Positions 1 to 8,308 of a DNA stretch of 64,000 nt are shown here, piece by piece (positions within the stretch are counted from its first letter, which is position 1; the number at the start of each line of letters is the position of its first letter). Source of the stretch: CAVQGM01 sp963712065 (lineage in GTDB: Bacteria; Actinomycetota; Acidimicrobiia; Acidimicrobiales; Acidimicrobilacustridaceae). The notes under the pieces were generated by a model. The model was given only the letters and a program-made list of their open reading frames with translations, ran no database searches and was not told the DNA's origin. Made by a program: the position numbers and the translations under genes. The stretch is from positions 1,852,344 to 1,916,343 of the forward strand of contig CAVQGM010000001.1 in NCBI GenBank assembly GCA_963712065.1, given 5' to 3'.

Positions 1-1
1 C

Positions 2-316
2 ACCGCCGCGCCGGCCATGGCGGCGAGCGTGGCCAACGCGGTGCGCGACCGCGACCTCGGCGTGGCCACCGCCGCCCAGCAGATGATGGCCCAGGTGGGC
101 GTGGTGTCCGGGATCCAGATCCTGCAGACGGTGCAACAGGCCCGCGAGCCGGTCGTGGGCGCGGTCGCGTCGTACCACTGGGCCTACCTGGTGGGGGCGG
201 TGGCCGGCGTGCTCGCCTTGGTCTTCGCCACCTTCGTGCGCAGCACGCGCACCGCCGATGCCATGGCCGCCGCCGAGGGCGGGGCGGCCGGCGAGCCGGC
301 CCTCGAGCCGGCCTGA
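2..316 (+). CDS. MFS transporter, C-terminal end (partial)
   Basis: Reading frame 2 is open from the first base, so this is the last 104 codons of a gene that begins outside the window. It contains a hydrophobic stretch (about SYHWAYLVGAVAGVLALVFA) followed by a short charged and Ala/Glu-rich cytoplasmic tail, as at the end of the last helix of a drug-efflux major facilitator. The preceding segment with QQMMAQVGVVSGIQIL fits the penultimate helices of DHA2-type transporters. The family assignment rests on this tail only. The internal ATG at 17 is not a start. Confidence 0.6.
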   Translation, partial: TAAPAMAASVANAVRDRDLGVATAAQQMMAQVGVVSGIQILQTVQQAREPVVGAVASYHWAYLVGAVAGVLALVFATFVRSTRTADAMAAAEGGAAGEPALEPA

Positions 317-324
317 CGCTGCGA

Positions 325-738
325 CTAGAGCGTCATCTCCTTGATCTTGTCGGCGATGGCCTGGGCGTTGGGGTCGGGAGGGCCCGACTGCTGCATGGCC
401 ATCATCTTGGTCATGTCGCCCTGGACCTTGATCTTGCCGGCCATGAACGCCTGCATCCCGGCCTGAGGGTTCTGCTCGACGAAGATCGCCTTGGCCGTGG
501 CCCAGTCGACGGTGACGGTGAGGTCGGGGGTCTCGAGGTGGCCCTGCTCCATCTTCACCTCGCCGTCGGAGGTGTCGAGGTGGACCTTGATCTCGTCGCC
601 GCTGAACGGGGCGTCGGTGATCACCTGGTTCATGCGGATCGAGTGGGCGGGCGGGTTCTCGGGCTTGGGCATCTCTTCGTAGACGCGCTTGGCGGCGTCC
701 AACCACTCCGGGCTCAGGAACTCGTACTGCTCGGCCAC
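325..738 (-). CDS. SCP2 sterol-transfer domain protein
   Basis: A 137-residue protein that is a single SCP2-like domain. SCP2 domains form a hydrophobic pocket that binds sterols or acyl lipids in the cytoplasm. Recognisable parts are the N-terminal FLSPEWLDAAKRVYEE helix and the end region with FMAGKIKVQGDMTKMM, the usual SCP2 C-terminal signature. The GTG at 738 was chosen because an AAGGGGGA ribosome site sits about 6 nt upstream. The open frame continues upstream to 1365, but that extension is the antisense of the ferredoxin and gatC genes. It diverges from the ferredoxin gene. Confidence 0.85.
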   Translation of the reverse strand: MAEQYEFLSPEWLDAAKRVYEEMPKPENPPAHSIRMNQVITDAPFSGDEIKVHLDTSDGEVKMEQGHLETPDLTVTVDWATAKAIFVEQNPQAGMQAFMAGKIKVQGDMTKMMAMQQSGPPDPNAQAIADKIKEMTL

Positions 739-780
739 TCGGTGTCCCCCTTGGATCCAAGGCTGCTGGTGGGGGCACGT

Positions 781-786
781 TACCGT
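781..786 (+). promoter_or_regulatory. -10 box TACCGT of a leaderless ferredoxin transcript
   Basis: TACCGT lies exactly 6 nt before the ATG at 793, so transcription would start at or next to the start codon. The same geometry recurs before at least eleven other genes of this window. Confidence 0.55.
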
Positions 787-792
787 GAGGGG

Positions 793-1098
793 ATGTCCGG
801 GTCGACCCGCCCCGAGCGCCTGGCGCACCGGGAACGCAACCCCAAGTGGCAGCAGGTGCCGCTGTTCATCGACATGGACATCTGCATCAACTGCGACACC
901 TGCATCCGCCACTGCCCGCCGCAGTTCGGGGCGATCTTCAACCACGGGATCGACGTGATCATCATCCCGGAGCTCTGCTCGGGCTGTGGGAAGTGCCTCG
1001 ATCCCTGCCCGGTCGACTGCATCCACCCCGACCCGGACTGGTCGCCCGCCCCCGGCGACTGGTGGGACGAGCCGGCGACCGATGACCCCTACTCTTGA
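793..1098 (+). CDS. 2[4Fe-4S] ferredoxin
   Basis: A 101-residue electron carrier with two tandem four-cysteine motifs: CINCDTCIRHCP (about residues 35-46) and CSGCGKCLDPCP (about 66-77). Both follow CxxCxxCxxxCP, so two [4Fe-4S] clusters are expected. Tryptophan/aspartate-rich residues end the chain. The ATG at 793 fits the TACCGT-N6-ATG spacing of a leaderless mRNA; a longer frame upstream runs antisense through the SCP2 gene. It ends directly at gatC. Its redox partner is not in view. Confidence 0.9.
   Translation: MSGSTRPERLAHRERNPKWQQVPLFIDMDICINCDTCIRHCPPQFGAIFNHGIDVIIIPELCSGCGKCLDPCPVDCIHPDPDWSPAPGDWWDEPATDDPYS
1090..1095 (+). promoter_or_regulatory. -10 box TACTCT ahead of gatC
   Basis: TACTCT overlaps the last codons of the ferredoxin gene and is 6 nt from the gatC ATG at 1102. 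This suggests a separate leaderless start for the gat operon in addition to read-through. Confidence 0.5.
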
Positions 1099-1101
1099 GT
1101 G

Positions 1102-1404
1102 ATGCCCGAACGCCTCTCCCGTGACGAGGTTGCGCACGTGGCGCGCCTCGCCCGGCTGACCCTCACCGACGCCGAGCTCGACACGTTCACCGAGCAGCTC
1201 GCCGCCGTGCTCGACCACGCCGCCGACGTCGAGGCCCTCGACGTGGCCGACGTGGCCCCGACCTCGCACCCGTTCCCGCTGGCGAACGTGTTGCGCGACG
1301 ACGAGGTCGGCCCCAGCCTCGACCGGGACGAGGTGCTGGTCGCCGCCCCCGCCGTCGAGGACCACCGCTTCCGCGTGCCGCCCATCCTCGGGGAGGAGCC
1401 GTGA
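1102..1404 (+). CDS. gatC: Asp-tRNA(Asn)/Glu-tRNA(Gln) amidotransferase subunit C
   Basis: A 100-residue subunit that stabilises GatA-GatB in the complex converting Glu-tRNA(Gln) to Gln-tRNA(Gln). The N-terminal helix LSRDEVAHVARLARLTLTD and the later DVEALDVADVAPTSHP segment are diagnostic of GatC. Length is normal. ATG 1102 is preferred over GTG 1099 because of the TACTCT-N6-ATG spacing. The stop overlaps the GTG of gatA (GTGA), so the two are translationally coupled. Confidence 0.95.
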   Translation: MPERLSRDEVAHVARLARLTLTDAELDTFTEQLAAVLDHAADVEALDVADVAPTSHPFPLANVLRDDEVGPSLDRDEVLVAAPAVEDHRFRVPPILGEEP

Positions 1405-2819
1405 GCGCCGGTCACATCGCCGCCGCCGTGCGGACCGGCGAGCAGTCGGCCCGCGTGGCCGTCGACGAGGCCCTCGCCGCGGTCGACGCCCGTGAAGGCG
1501 AGGTCCACGCCTTCAACCTGGTGCTGGCCGACGAAGCCCGGGCCGCGGCCGACGGCGTCGACCGCCAGCTCGCCGCCGGGCACGACCCGGGGCCGCTGGC
1601 CGGGGTCCCCATCGCCCTGAAGGACAACCTGTGCACCCGGGGGGTGCCGACCACCTGCTCGTCGCGCATCCTCGAGGGGTGGCGGCCGCCCTACGACGCC
1701 ACGGTCGTCGAGCGGCTGGCCGCGGCCGGGGCCGTCGTCGTGGGCAAGACCAACATGGACGAGTTCGCCATGGGCTCGTCCACCGAGAACTCGGCGTTCG
1801 GCCCCACTCGCAACCCGCGCGACCCGAGCCGGGTGCCGGGTGGGTCGTCGGGCGGCTCGGCCGCGGCGGTGGCCGCCGGCTTCGCCCCGATCTCGCTGGG
1901 CTCCGACACCGGCGGATCGATCCGCCAGCCTGCCGCGCTGTGCGGCGTCGTCGGGGTGAAGCCGACCTATGGCCTGGTGTCGCGCTACGGCCTGGTCGCC
2001 TTCGCCTCGTCGCTCGACCAGATCGGCCCGTTCGCCGCCTCCGTCGCCGACGCCGCGCTGCTGCTCGACGTGATCGCGGGTCCCGACCCGCGCGACACGA
2101 CCTCGATCCCCGAGCCGTACGACCCGGTGTCGCCGGTGCTCGGCCGGGGCGTCGAGGGGCTGCGGGTCGGCGTCGTCGCCGAGCTGATGGGGGAGGGCAT
2201 CGCCCCCGAGGTCGCCGGCCGGGTCACCGCCGCCGCCGAGGCCCTCGAGGCCGCCGGGGCCGAGGTCGGCGAGGCGTCGGTGCCGGCCGCCACCTACGGG
2301 CTGTCCGCCTACTACCTGATCGCCCCGGCCGAGGCGTCCAGCAACCTGGCCCGCTACGACGGGGTGCGGTACGGCTTGCGGGTCGACGGCGCCACCACCG
2401 GTGAGATGATGGACGCCACCCGCACCGCCGGCTTCGGCGCCGAGGTGAAGCGACGCATCATGCTCGGCACCTACGCCCTGTCGGCCGGCTACTACGACGC
2501 GTACTACGGCAAGGCGCTCAAGGTCCGCACGCTCATCGTGCGCGACTTCGAAGCCGCCTACGACCAGTACGACGTGCTGCTGTCGCCCACCACGCCGTCG
2601 ACCGCCTTCCCGCTCGGGGCCAAGGTCGACGACCCGCTGTCGATGTACCTGTCGGACGTGTGCACCATCCCCACCAACCTGGCCGGCCACCCGGCCATGT
2701 CGGTGCCGTTCGGCACCGGCGCCGACGGCCTGCCCATCGGCGTGCAGGTCCTGGCCCCGGCGCTGGGTGAGGCGACCATGTTCCGCACCGCCGCCGTCAT
2801 CGAGGAGGCTTCCCCTTGA
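1401..2819 (+). CDS. gatA: Glutaminyl-tRNA amidotransferase subunit A
   Basis: A 472-residue amidase-signature enzyme that releases ammonia from glutamine for GatB. The catalytic Ser-cisSer-Lys set is visible: the Lys in IALKDN (about residue 73) and the Ser-rich core PGGSSGGSAAAVAAG, followed by LGSDTGGSIRQPA (about 150-178) with the nucleophilic Ser. The GTG start overlaps the gatC stop by 4 nt. The end overlaps the gatB TTG start by 4 nt, and GGAGG about 10 nt before that TTG serves gatB. Confidence 0.96.
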   Translation: MSAGHIAAAVRTGEQSARVAVDEALAAVDAREGEVHAFNLVLADEARAAADGVDRQLAAGHDPGPLAGVPIALKDNLCTRGVPTTCSSRILEGWRPPYDATVVERLAAAGAVVVGKTNMDEFAMGSSTENSAFGPTRNPRDPSRVPGGSSGGSAAAVAAGFAPISLGSDTGGSIRQPAALCGVVGVKPTYGLVSRYGLVAFASSLDQIGPFAASVADAALLLDVIAGPDPRDTTSIPEPYDPVSPVLGRGVEGLRVGVVAELMGEGIAPEVAGRVTAAAEALEAAGAEVGEASVPAATYGLSAYYLIAPAEASSNLARYDGVRYGLRVDGATTGEMMDATRTAGFGAEVKRRIMLGTYALSAGYYDAYYGKALKVRTLIVRDFEAAYDQYDVLLSPTTPSTAFPLGAKVDDPLSMYLSDVCTIPTNLAGHPAMSVPFGTGADGLPIGVQVLAPALGEATMFRTAAVIEEASP

Positions 2820-4261
2820 GCTCGTGGGAGACGGTGATCGGGCTCGAGGTCCACTGCGAGCTGGCCACCGAGACCAAGCTGTTCTGTTCGTGCCGCAACG
2901 CCTTCGGGTCGGAGCCGAACACCAACGTCTGCCCCGTGTGCCTCGGCCTGCCGGGCTCGCTGCCGGTGCTCAACGAGCGGGTGGTCGAGTTCGCCATGCG
3001 CCTCGGGCGGGCCCTGCACTGCACCGTCGAACCGTCGGTGTTCGCCCGGAAGAACTACTTCTACCCGGACATGCCGAAGGACTACCAGGTCTCGCAGTAC
3101 GACCGGCCCATCAACGTCGAGGGGTGGCTCGAGCTGCCGTCGGGTCAGCGGGTGGGCATCGAGCGGGCCCACATCGAGGAGGACACCGGCAAGAACACCC
3201 ACATGGGTGGCGGCGGTCGCATCCACGACGCCGGCTACTCGCTCATCGACTACAACCGGGCCGGCGTGCCGCTGGTCGAGATCGTGGGCAAGCCCGACCT
3301 GCGCTCGGGTGACGACGCCAAGGCCTACGTCGAGGAGCTGCGCGGGATCCTCCTGGCCACCGGCGTGAGCGACGCGCGCATGGAGGAGGGCTCGCTGCGC
3401 ATCGACGCCAACGTGTCCGTGCGCCCCATGGGCTCCGACGTGCTCGGCACCCGCTGCGAGATCAAGAACCTCAACTCGCTGCGCTCGCTCGGCCGGGCCA
3501 TCGACTACGAGGCCCGACGCCAGATCGATCTCATCGAGGCCGGGGACCGGATCCACCAGGAGACCCGGCACTGGGACGAGGAGGGCGGCCGCACCCGTCC
3601 GGGCCGGTCCAAGGAGGAGGCCGAGGACTACCGGTACTTCCAGGAGCCCGACCTGGTGCCGCTCGACCCGTCGGCCGAGTGGATCGCCGAGATCGACGCC
3701 TCCATGCCCGCCCTGCCGTTCGACCGGCGGGCCCGGCTGGCCGAAGCCACCGGTGCGACCACGGCCGAGGTGGCCATCGCCGTCGACCGCGGTCTCGACG
3801 GCCTCGCGCTCGCCGCCATCGCCGCCGGTGGCGACCCGGCCCGGGTGCTCACCCACGTCGAGCACGACCTGGCCGTCGACGGGGCGGAGCAGGTCGAGCC
3901 CGCCCACCTGGCCGAGCTGGTCACCCTGGAGGTCGACGGCGCGCTCACCGCCACGCAGGCCAAGCAGGTCCTCGCCGACCTGGTGGCCGACGCCGTTTCC
4001 GGAACCCGCCGCTCCCCGGCGGAGATCGCCGCCGACCGGGGCTTCGAGGCCATGGACACGAGCGCCCTCGAGTCGGTGGTCGACGAGGTGATCGCCGCCC
4101 ACCCCGACGAGTGGGCCGACTACCTGGCCGCCGAGGGGGCCGCCGACGACAAGCGGCTGAAGAAGCTGTCGGGCTTCTTCACCGGCAAGATCATGCAGGC
4201 CACCAAGGGTCAGGCCGACGGCAAGCAGGTCGCCCAGCTCCTCGCCCGGAAGCGCAGGTGA
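2816..4261 (+). CDS. gatB: Glutaminyl-tRNA amidotransferase subunit B
   Basis: A 481-residue subunit that phosphorylates the misacylated Glu-tRNA and accepts ammonia from GatA. The cradle domain has the hallmark GLEVHCELATETKLFC start, GTRCEIKNLNSLRS (about residues 217-230) and EDYRYFQEPDL. The last about 150 residues are the helical plus YqeY domains with a basic tail. The start is TTG, with an AGGAGG site about 8 nt upstream and a 4-nt overlap (TTGA) with gatA. This completes an uninterrupted gatCAB operon. Confidence 0.96.
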   Translation: MSSWETVIGLEVHCELATETKLFCSCRNAFGSEPNTNVCPVCLGLPGSLPVLNERVVEFAMRLGRALHCTVEPSVFARKNYFYPDMPKDYQVSQYDRPINVEGWLELPSGQRVGIERAHIEEDTGKNTHMGGGGRIHDAGYSLIDYNRAGVPLVEIVGKPDLRSGDDAKAYVEELRGILLATGVSDARMEEGSLRIDANVSVRPMGSDVLGTRCEIKNLNSLRSLGRAIDYEARRQIDLIEAGDRIHQETRHWDEEGGRTRPGRSKEEAEDYRYFQEPDLVPLDPSAEWIAEIDASMPALPFDRRARLAEATGATTAEVAIAVDRGLDGLALAAIAAGGDPARVLTHVEHDLAVDGAEQVEPAHLAELVTLEVDGALTATQAKQVLADLVADAVSGTRRSPAEIAADRGFEAMDTSALESVVDEVIAAHPDEWADYLAAEGAADDKRLKKLSGFFTGKIMQATKGQADGKQVAQLLARKRR

Positions 4262-4371
4262 ACGCGTCCCGGCCAGCATCGCCAACCCGCCGCAGGGCTA
4301 ACGTCGGGTACCTCGCCAGCCGATGGGTCAGTGGACCGCTCGGCGCGGGCCCGGCACGAGGAGAAGGACAC

Positions 4372-4902
4372 ATGCGCAAGCTCACGGCCCTGGTCACGGC
4401 CACGGTCCTGGCGTTGGCCCTGGTGGGCTGCACGTCGTCGAACTCCGATGAGGAGGGTGTCTCGACGGAGGCCTCGCAGGACGCCGGCTCGGGCGGCAAC
4501 GACTCGTCCTCCGGCGGTGACAGCTCCTCCGGCGGTGACAGCTCCTCCGGCGGTGACGGGTCGTCGGGCGACGCCACCACCGACTCGAGTGACCTCAGCG
4601 ACATCCTCGGTGAGGACGCCGGCGACTGCCTCGAGGTCTCCCTCACCTACGCGAGCATCTACCTCTCGGCCCTCGGGCTGGCCAGCGACGCCGACCGCCA
4701 GGAGCTCCAGGACCAGGTCGACCAGATCAAGGGTCAGGTACCGGAGGACATCCAGGACGACATGCAGACCATCGCCGACGGGATCGCCAACGCCGACGGC
4801 CTCGTCGAGGTCGGCGAGTTCTTCGACTCCGAGGAGTACCAGCAGGCCGACGAGAACATCACCCGCTACCTCGAGGAGACCTGTCCCACCGGCGGCAACT
4901 AG
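4372..4902 (+). CDS. Secreted lipoprotein with Ser/Gly/Asp repeat linker
   Basis: A 176-residue predicted lipoprotein. The signal is MRKLTALVTATVLALALVGC with the lipobox ALVGC at Cys20. A low-complexity acidic linker (about residues 25-75) includes three SSSGGD repeats. The C-terminal about 100 residues are acidic and helical with two cysteines (GDCLEVS and LEETCP), perhaps a disulphide. A strong GAGGAGAAGG site precedes the ATG. I do not recognise the domain. It stands 110 bp after gatB, so it could be transcribed with it or alone. Confidence 0.75.
   Translation: MRKLTALVTATVLALALVGCTSSNSDEEGVSTEASQDAGSGGNDSSSGGDSSSGGDSSSGGDGSSGDATTDSSDLSDILGEDAGDCLEVSLTYASIYLSALGLASDADRQELQDQVDQIKGQVPEDIQDDMQTIADGIANADGLVEVGEFFDSEEYQQADENITRYLEETCPTGGN
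4507..4558 (+). repeat. 18-bp tandem repeat, three copies, inside the lipoprotein gene
   Basis: The unit TCCTCCGGCGGTGACAGC occurs twice exactly and a third time with a changed last codon. It encodes SSGGDS. Being a multiple of 3, copy-number change would alter linker length without breaking the frame. Confidence 0.8.
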
Positions 4903-4952
4903 CCCGGATTCTCGCGGGCGCAGGCTCGGGCGGTAGGGCTAGCAATGGGGAC

Positions 4953-6208
4953 GTGAGCTCGCTCTCGTTTCGCGCCATCACCGACCAGGAGTTCGACCGC
5001 TACTACCGCGCCGAGTCGGCGGCCTTCGGTGGGCACCCCGACGAGCACATCACCGCCATCGCCCGGTCGGTCACCGAGCTCGACCGCACGGTCGTCGCCT
5101 TCGACGGCGACGAGATCGTCGGCACCAGCGCGGCCTACTCGTTCGAGATGACGTTCCCGGGCGGCGGGGTCGCGCCGGTGGCCGGCGTCGCCGACGTCGC
5201 CGTGCTGCCCACCCACCGGCGTCGGGGAATCCTCACCGAGATGCTGCGCCGCCTCCACGACGACGCCGCCGGCCGAGGCGAGGTGGCGGCCGTGCTGACC
5301 GCCTCCGAGTCGGTCATCTACGGGCGCTTCGGTTACGGCCGGGCCGCCGACTTCGTCACCTGGTCGATCGACACCCGCGACGTCGCCTTCCGCAGCCCGC
5401 CCCCGCCGCCGGTCCGCCTCCGCCTGGTACCGAAGGACGAGGCCGGAAAGGTGCTGGCCGACCTCTACGACCCCTATCGGCTCGACCGTCCGGGCTCGCT
5501 GTCGCGCCGTCCGGAGTGGTGGGCCGCCCGGCTGGCCGACCATCGCACCTGGAAGGGGGGTGGGGCGGTCTTCGTCGCCGTCGCCGAGCCCGAGCGGGGG
5601 CGCGGGGAGACGCACCGGCCCACGCCGGCGGCTACGTCATCTACTCGGTGGAGGACACCGCGGAAGGGATCTTCAAGCGGCTCGAGGTGATGGAGCTGGC
5701 CGCCGTCGACGACGACGTGGAGGCGGCGTTGTGGCGCTACTGCACCGAGGTCGACCTCGTCCGCACGGTCGTCAGCGACGCTCGGCCCCTCGACGATCCG
5801 CTGCCCTGGCGCCTCGCCGATCCCCGTCGGCTCGTGCCGATCCGCCAGCAGGACTACCTCTGGCTGCGTCCCGTCGACGTCGTCGCGCTGCTCGCCGCCC
5901 GGCGCTACCGCTCGCCCGGCACGCTCGTGCTCGAGGTGGTCGACACCGACCGGCCTCACCTCGGCGGACTCCACCGGCTCGAGGTCGCGCCCGACGGGCG
6001 GGCCGACGTCGTGCGACTCCCCGAGGGTGCGGCCCCGGTCGACCTGCGGCTGGGTTCTCCCGATCTCGGGTCGCTGTCGCTCGGCGGCGTGTCGCCCACC
6101 GTGCTGGCCCGGGCCGGGCGGATCACCGAGCTCCGGCCCGGTGCCCTCCGGCGGGCCGAGCTCGTCTTCCCGTGGGATCGGCTGCCCTTCTGCGCGACCC
6201 GCTTCTGA
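4953..6208 (+). pseudogene. Eis-like GNAT acetyltransferase, frameshifted
   Basis: Two overlapping frames together give a protein of about 418 residues, the usual size for the Eis family (GNAT, middle GNAT-like and SCP2-like C-terminal domains). The first frame, from GTG 4953, has the acetyl-CoA binding signature VAVLPTHRRRGILTEML. It becomes nonsense after about 5605. The second frame resumes at about 5625 with GGYVIYSVEDTAEG and runs to TAG/TGA at 6208 through LWLRPVDVVALLAARRY. The switch lies in a G-rich run (ggggg...gggg, about 5590-5610), where one indel would restore the frame. It may be an assembly error rather than a dead gene. Confidence 0.8.
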
Positions 6209-6269
6209 TCGGGGCCGCCTCGCGCCGGGTGGCGCGGACGGGCCGGGAGGTCAGGTCGCCCCGTGACCG

Positions 6270-7598
6270 TCACGCCCGGGCCAGCTCGGCGCCCGGAACG
6301 GCCCAACGGCCGCTGATCCACCGTCCCTGCAGCGTCACCCACCGCACGAACATGAACAGCGTCAGCGCCGCCCACAGCCAGCCGACACCGCCGTTCTCGG
6401 CGAGCACGAGCCAGGCGCAGGGCACGAAGGCGGCCAGCGCGAACACCATGGCCCCGGCGAGGAACCGAAGGTCGCCGGCGCCGATGAGCAGCCCGTCGAG
6501 CACGAACACGACGCCGTTCATCGGCTGCATGATCGCCACGAACACCAGCAGGAAGGCGACGAGGTCCTCGACCAACGGATCGCTGGTGAAGATCCCCGGG
6601 AGCACCGTCCGGCTCACCAGCACCAGCGTGGCGAGGATGCAGCCGGCCCAGACGCCCCACCAGATCATCCGACGCCCGGCTGAACGCGCCGAGGCCACGT
6701 CCTCGGCCCCGAGGAACCGACCGGTGAGGGCCTGACCGGCGATGGCGATGGCGTCCAGGACCAAGGCGAGGAACGCCCAGATCTCGAACGCGATCTGGTG
6801 GGCGGCGACGTCGACCACGCCGATGCGGGCGGCGACGCCGGTCGACACGAGGAACGCGCCCCGCAGCGCGGCGGTGCGGATGAACAGGTCGCGACCCACG
6901 ACCGTGAGCCGACCAAGGGTGGCGGCGTCGGGGCCCAGCGGCACCGAGTGCCGACGCACGGCCCGCCGGACCCACCACACGTAGGCGATGGCCGACCCCC
7001 ACTGGGCGATGACGGTCGACAGCGCCGAGGCGCCGATGCCGTAGTCGAGCCCGAAGATGAGGACGACCTCGAGGACCAGGTTGGTCGCGGCCGACGCCAG
7101 GGCCACGACCATCGGCGTGCGGGTGTCCTGCAGCCCCCGCAGGTAGCCGCTGCCGGCGAACACCAGGAGCATGGCCGGCACGCCGAGCAGCGAGATCCGC
7201 AGGTAGATGAGCGCCTGCTCGCGGACCACCCCTTCGGCACCGAGCAGGCCGACCAGCGGCGACGAGAACGCGAGGCCGAGCACGATCAGCCCGACCCCGA
7301 CCAGCACCGCCAGCCACATGCCCTGCACGGCCTGGTGGGCGGCCTCCCGCTCGTCGCCGGCGCCGAGCAGCCGGGCCACCGAGGCGGTCGTGCCGTAGGC
7401 GAGGAAGATGAACAGCGAGTACCCGATCAGCAACACCGAGCTGGCGACGGCGAGCCCGCCGAGGGCCTCGGTGCCCAGGTGCCCGACGACGGCGGTGTCG
7501 GCGAGGATGTAGAGGGGCTCGGCGGCGAGGGTGACGAGGGCCGGGAAGGCGAGCCGCAGGATGTCGCGGTCGTGCGGGTTGCGGAAGACCTGGGTCAC
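6270..7598 (-). CDS. MATE family multidrug/Na+ antiporter
   Basis: A 442-residue membrane protein with about 12 hydrophobic helices in two related halves, typical of DinF-type MATE exporters that extrude cationic compounds. Characteristic segments are AEPLYILADTAVVGHLGTEALGGLA near the N-terminus (helix 1-2) and the paralogous VDVAAHQIAFEIWAFLALVLDAIAIAGQAL in the second half. The start is GTG 7598, overlapping the stop of the upstream permease by 4 nt. A longer open frame through that gene is not real. It is the last gene of a five-gene leftward operon. Confidence 0.92.
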   Translation of the reverse strand: MTQVFRNPHDRDILRLAFPALVTLAAEPLYILADTAVVGHLGTEALGGLAVASSVLLIGYSLFIFLAYGTTASVARLLGAGDEREAAHQAVQGMWLAVLVGVGLIVLGLAFSSPLVGLLGAEGVVREQALIYLRISLLGVPAMLLVFAGSGYLRGLQDTRTPMVVALASAATNLVLEVVLIFGLDYGIGASALSTVIAQWGSAIAYVWWVRRAVRRHSVPLGPDAATLGRLTVVGRDLFIRTAALRGAFLVSTGVAARIGVVDVAAHQIAFEIWAFLALVLDAIAIAGQALTGRFLGAEDVASARSAGRRMIWWGVWAGCILATLVLVSRTVLPGIFTSDPLVEDLVAFLLVFVAIMQPMNGVVFVLDGLLIGAGDLRFLAGAMVFALAAFVPCAWLVLAENGGVGWLWAALTLFMFVRWVTLQGRWISGRWAVPGAELARA

Positions 7599-8308
7599 GC
7601 CACGTCCATCCGCTCGAGGCGGCGGGCGGCGTAGATGAACGCGAGGATCCCGACGGCCAACGGCACGAGCCACGACGACACCAACGTGAAGTCGGCCAAC
7701 CGCAGCGACACCCCGGTGACGTCGGACAGGATCGAGCGGGAGTAGGAGCGGATGGCGAGCCGGGCGGCGGTGGTGTTGGCGGTGGCGACGAAGCCCTCCC
7801 AGATGAAGATGTAGAGCAGCCCCCACACCAGCGCCCGCTTCACCCGCAGGCCGAGGGCCACGAAGATGCCCGTGTAGGCGAGCATCGCCGCGGTGGCGGC
7901 GGCCATCGTGGCGCCCACGAGCGAGGCGCCCGCCCCGGTGAGCAGCGCGGCCAGCACCAGCGGCACCACGACGATGGGCCAGGTCACGGTGAAGGCGGCC
8001 GCGGTGGCGGCGCCCACGATCACCCACCGGGGGACGGGTCGCAGCCACAGGTAGACGAGGGTGCCGTCCTCGTTGGGGTCGCCGAGGGCGGCCGAGGCGA
8101 ACACCAGCGTGGCCACCGGCACGAGGAGCGACAGTCCGAAGGCGTTGACGAACCGGGTGCCCGACGCCAGCGGCTCGACCACGTCGGACTGGCCGAGGGC
8201 GAAGCCGACGATGACCCCGACCAGGCCCAGGCCGACCAACGCCAACAGCCGCGCCCGGGTCAGCTGGGTGCGCAGCATCAACCGGTAGAGGGTGGTGAAC
8301 TGGCTCAT
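7595..8308 (-). CDS. ABC-2 type exporter permease
   Basis: A 237-residue integral membrane protein with about six hydrophobic segments. It includes LLALVGLGLVGVIVGFALG near the start and PLAVGILAFIYAARRLERMDVA at the end, the layout of ABC-2 permeases. It presumably pairs with the ATPase encoded just upstream (4-nt ATGA overlap) to form one exporter. The substrate is unknown. Confidence 0.85.
   Translation of the reverse strand: MSQFTTLYRLMLRTQLTRARLLALVGLGLVGVIVGFALGQSDVVEPLASGTRFVNAFGLSLLVPVATLVFASAALGDPNEDGTLVYLWLRPVPRWVIVGAATAAAFTVTWPIVVVPLVLAALLTGAGASLVGATMAAATAAMLAYTGIFVALGLRVKRALVWGLLYIFIWEGFVATANTTAARLAIRSYSRSILSDVTGVSLRLADFTLVSSWLVPLAVGILAFIYAARRLERMDVA

Noticed and set aside
1089..2690. 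533-residue minus-strand frame opposite gatA
   Set aside because: Antisense shadow of gatC/gatA caused by high GC at the third codon position; no family features or ribosome site.
4899..4942. Inverted CTAGCCC/GGGCTAG as a terminator
   Set aside because: Arms are short and 30 nt apart and no T-tract follows.
5956..7317. 453-residue minus-strand frame across the MATE gene
   Set aside because: Ala/Arg/Gly-rich frame in the wrong register of the MATE gene; no domain.
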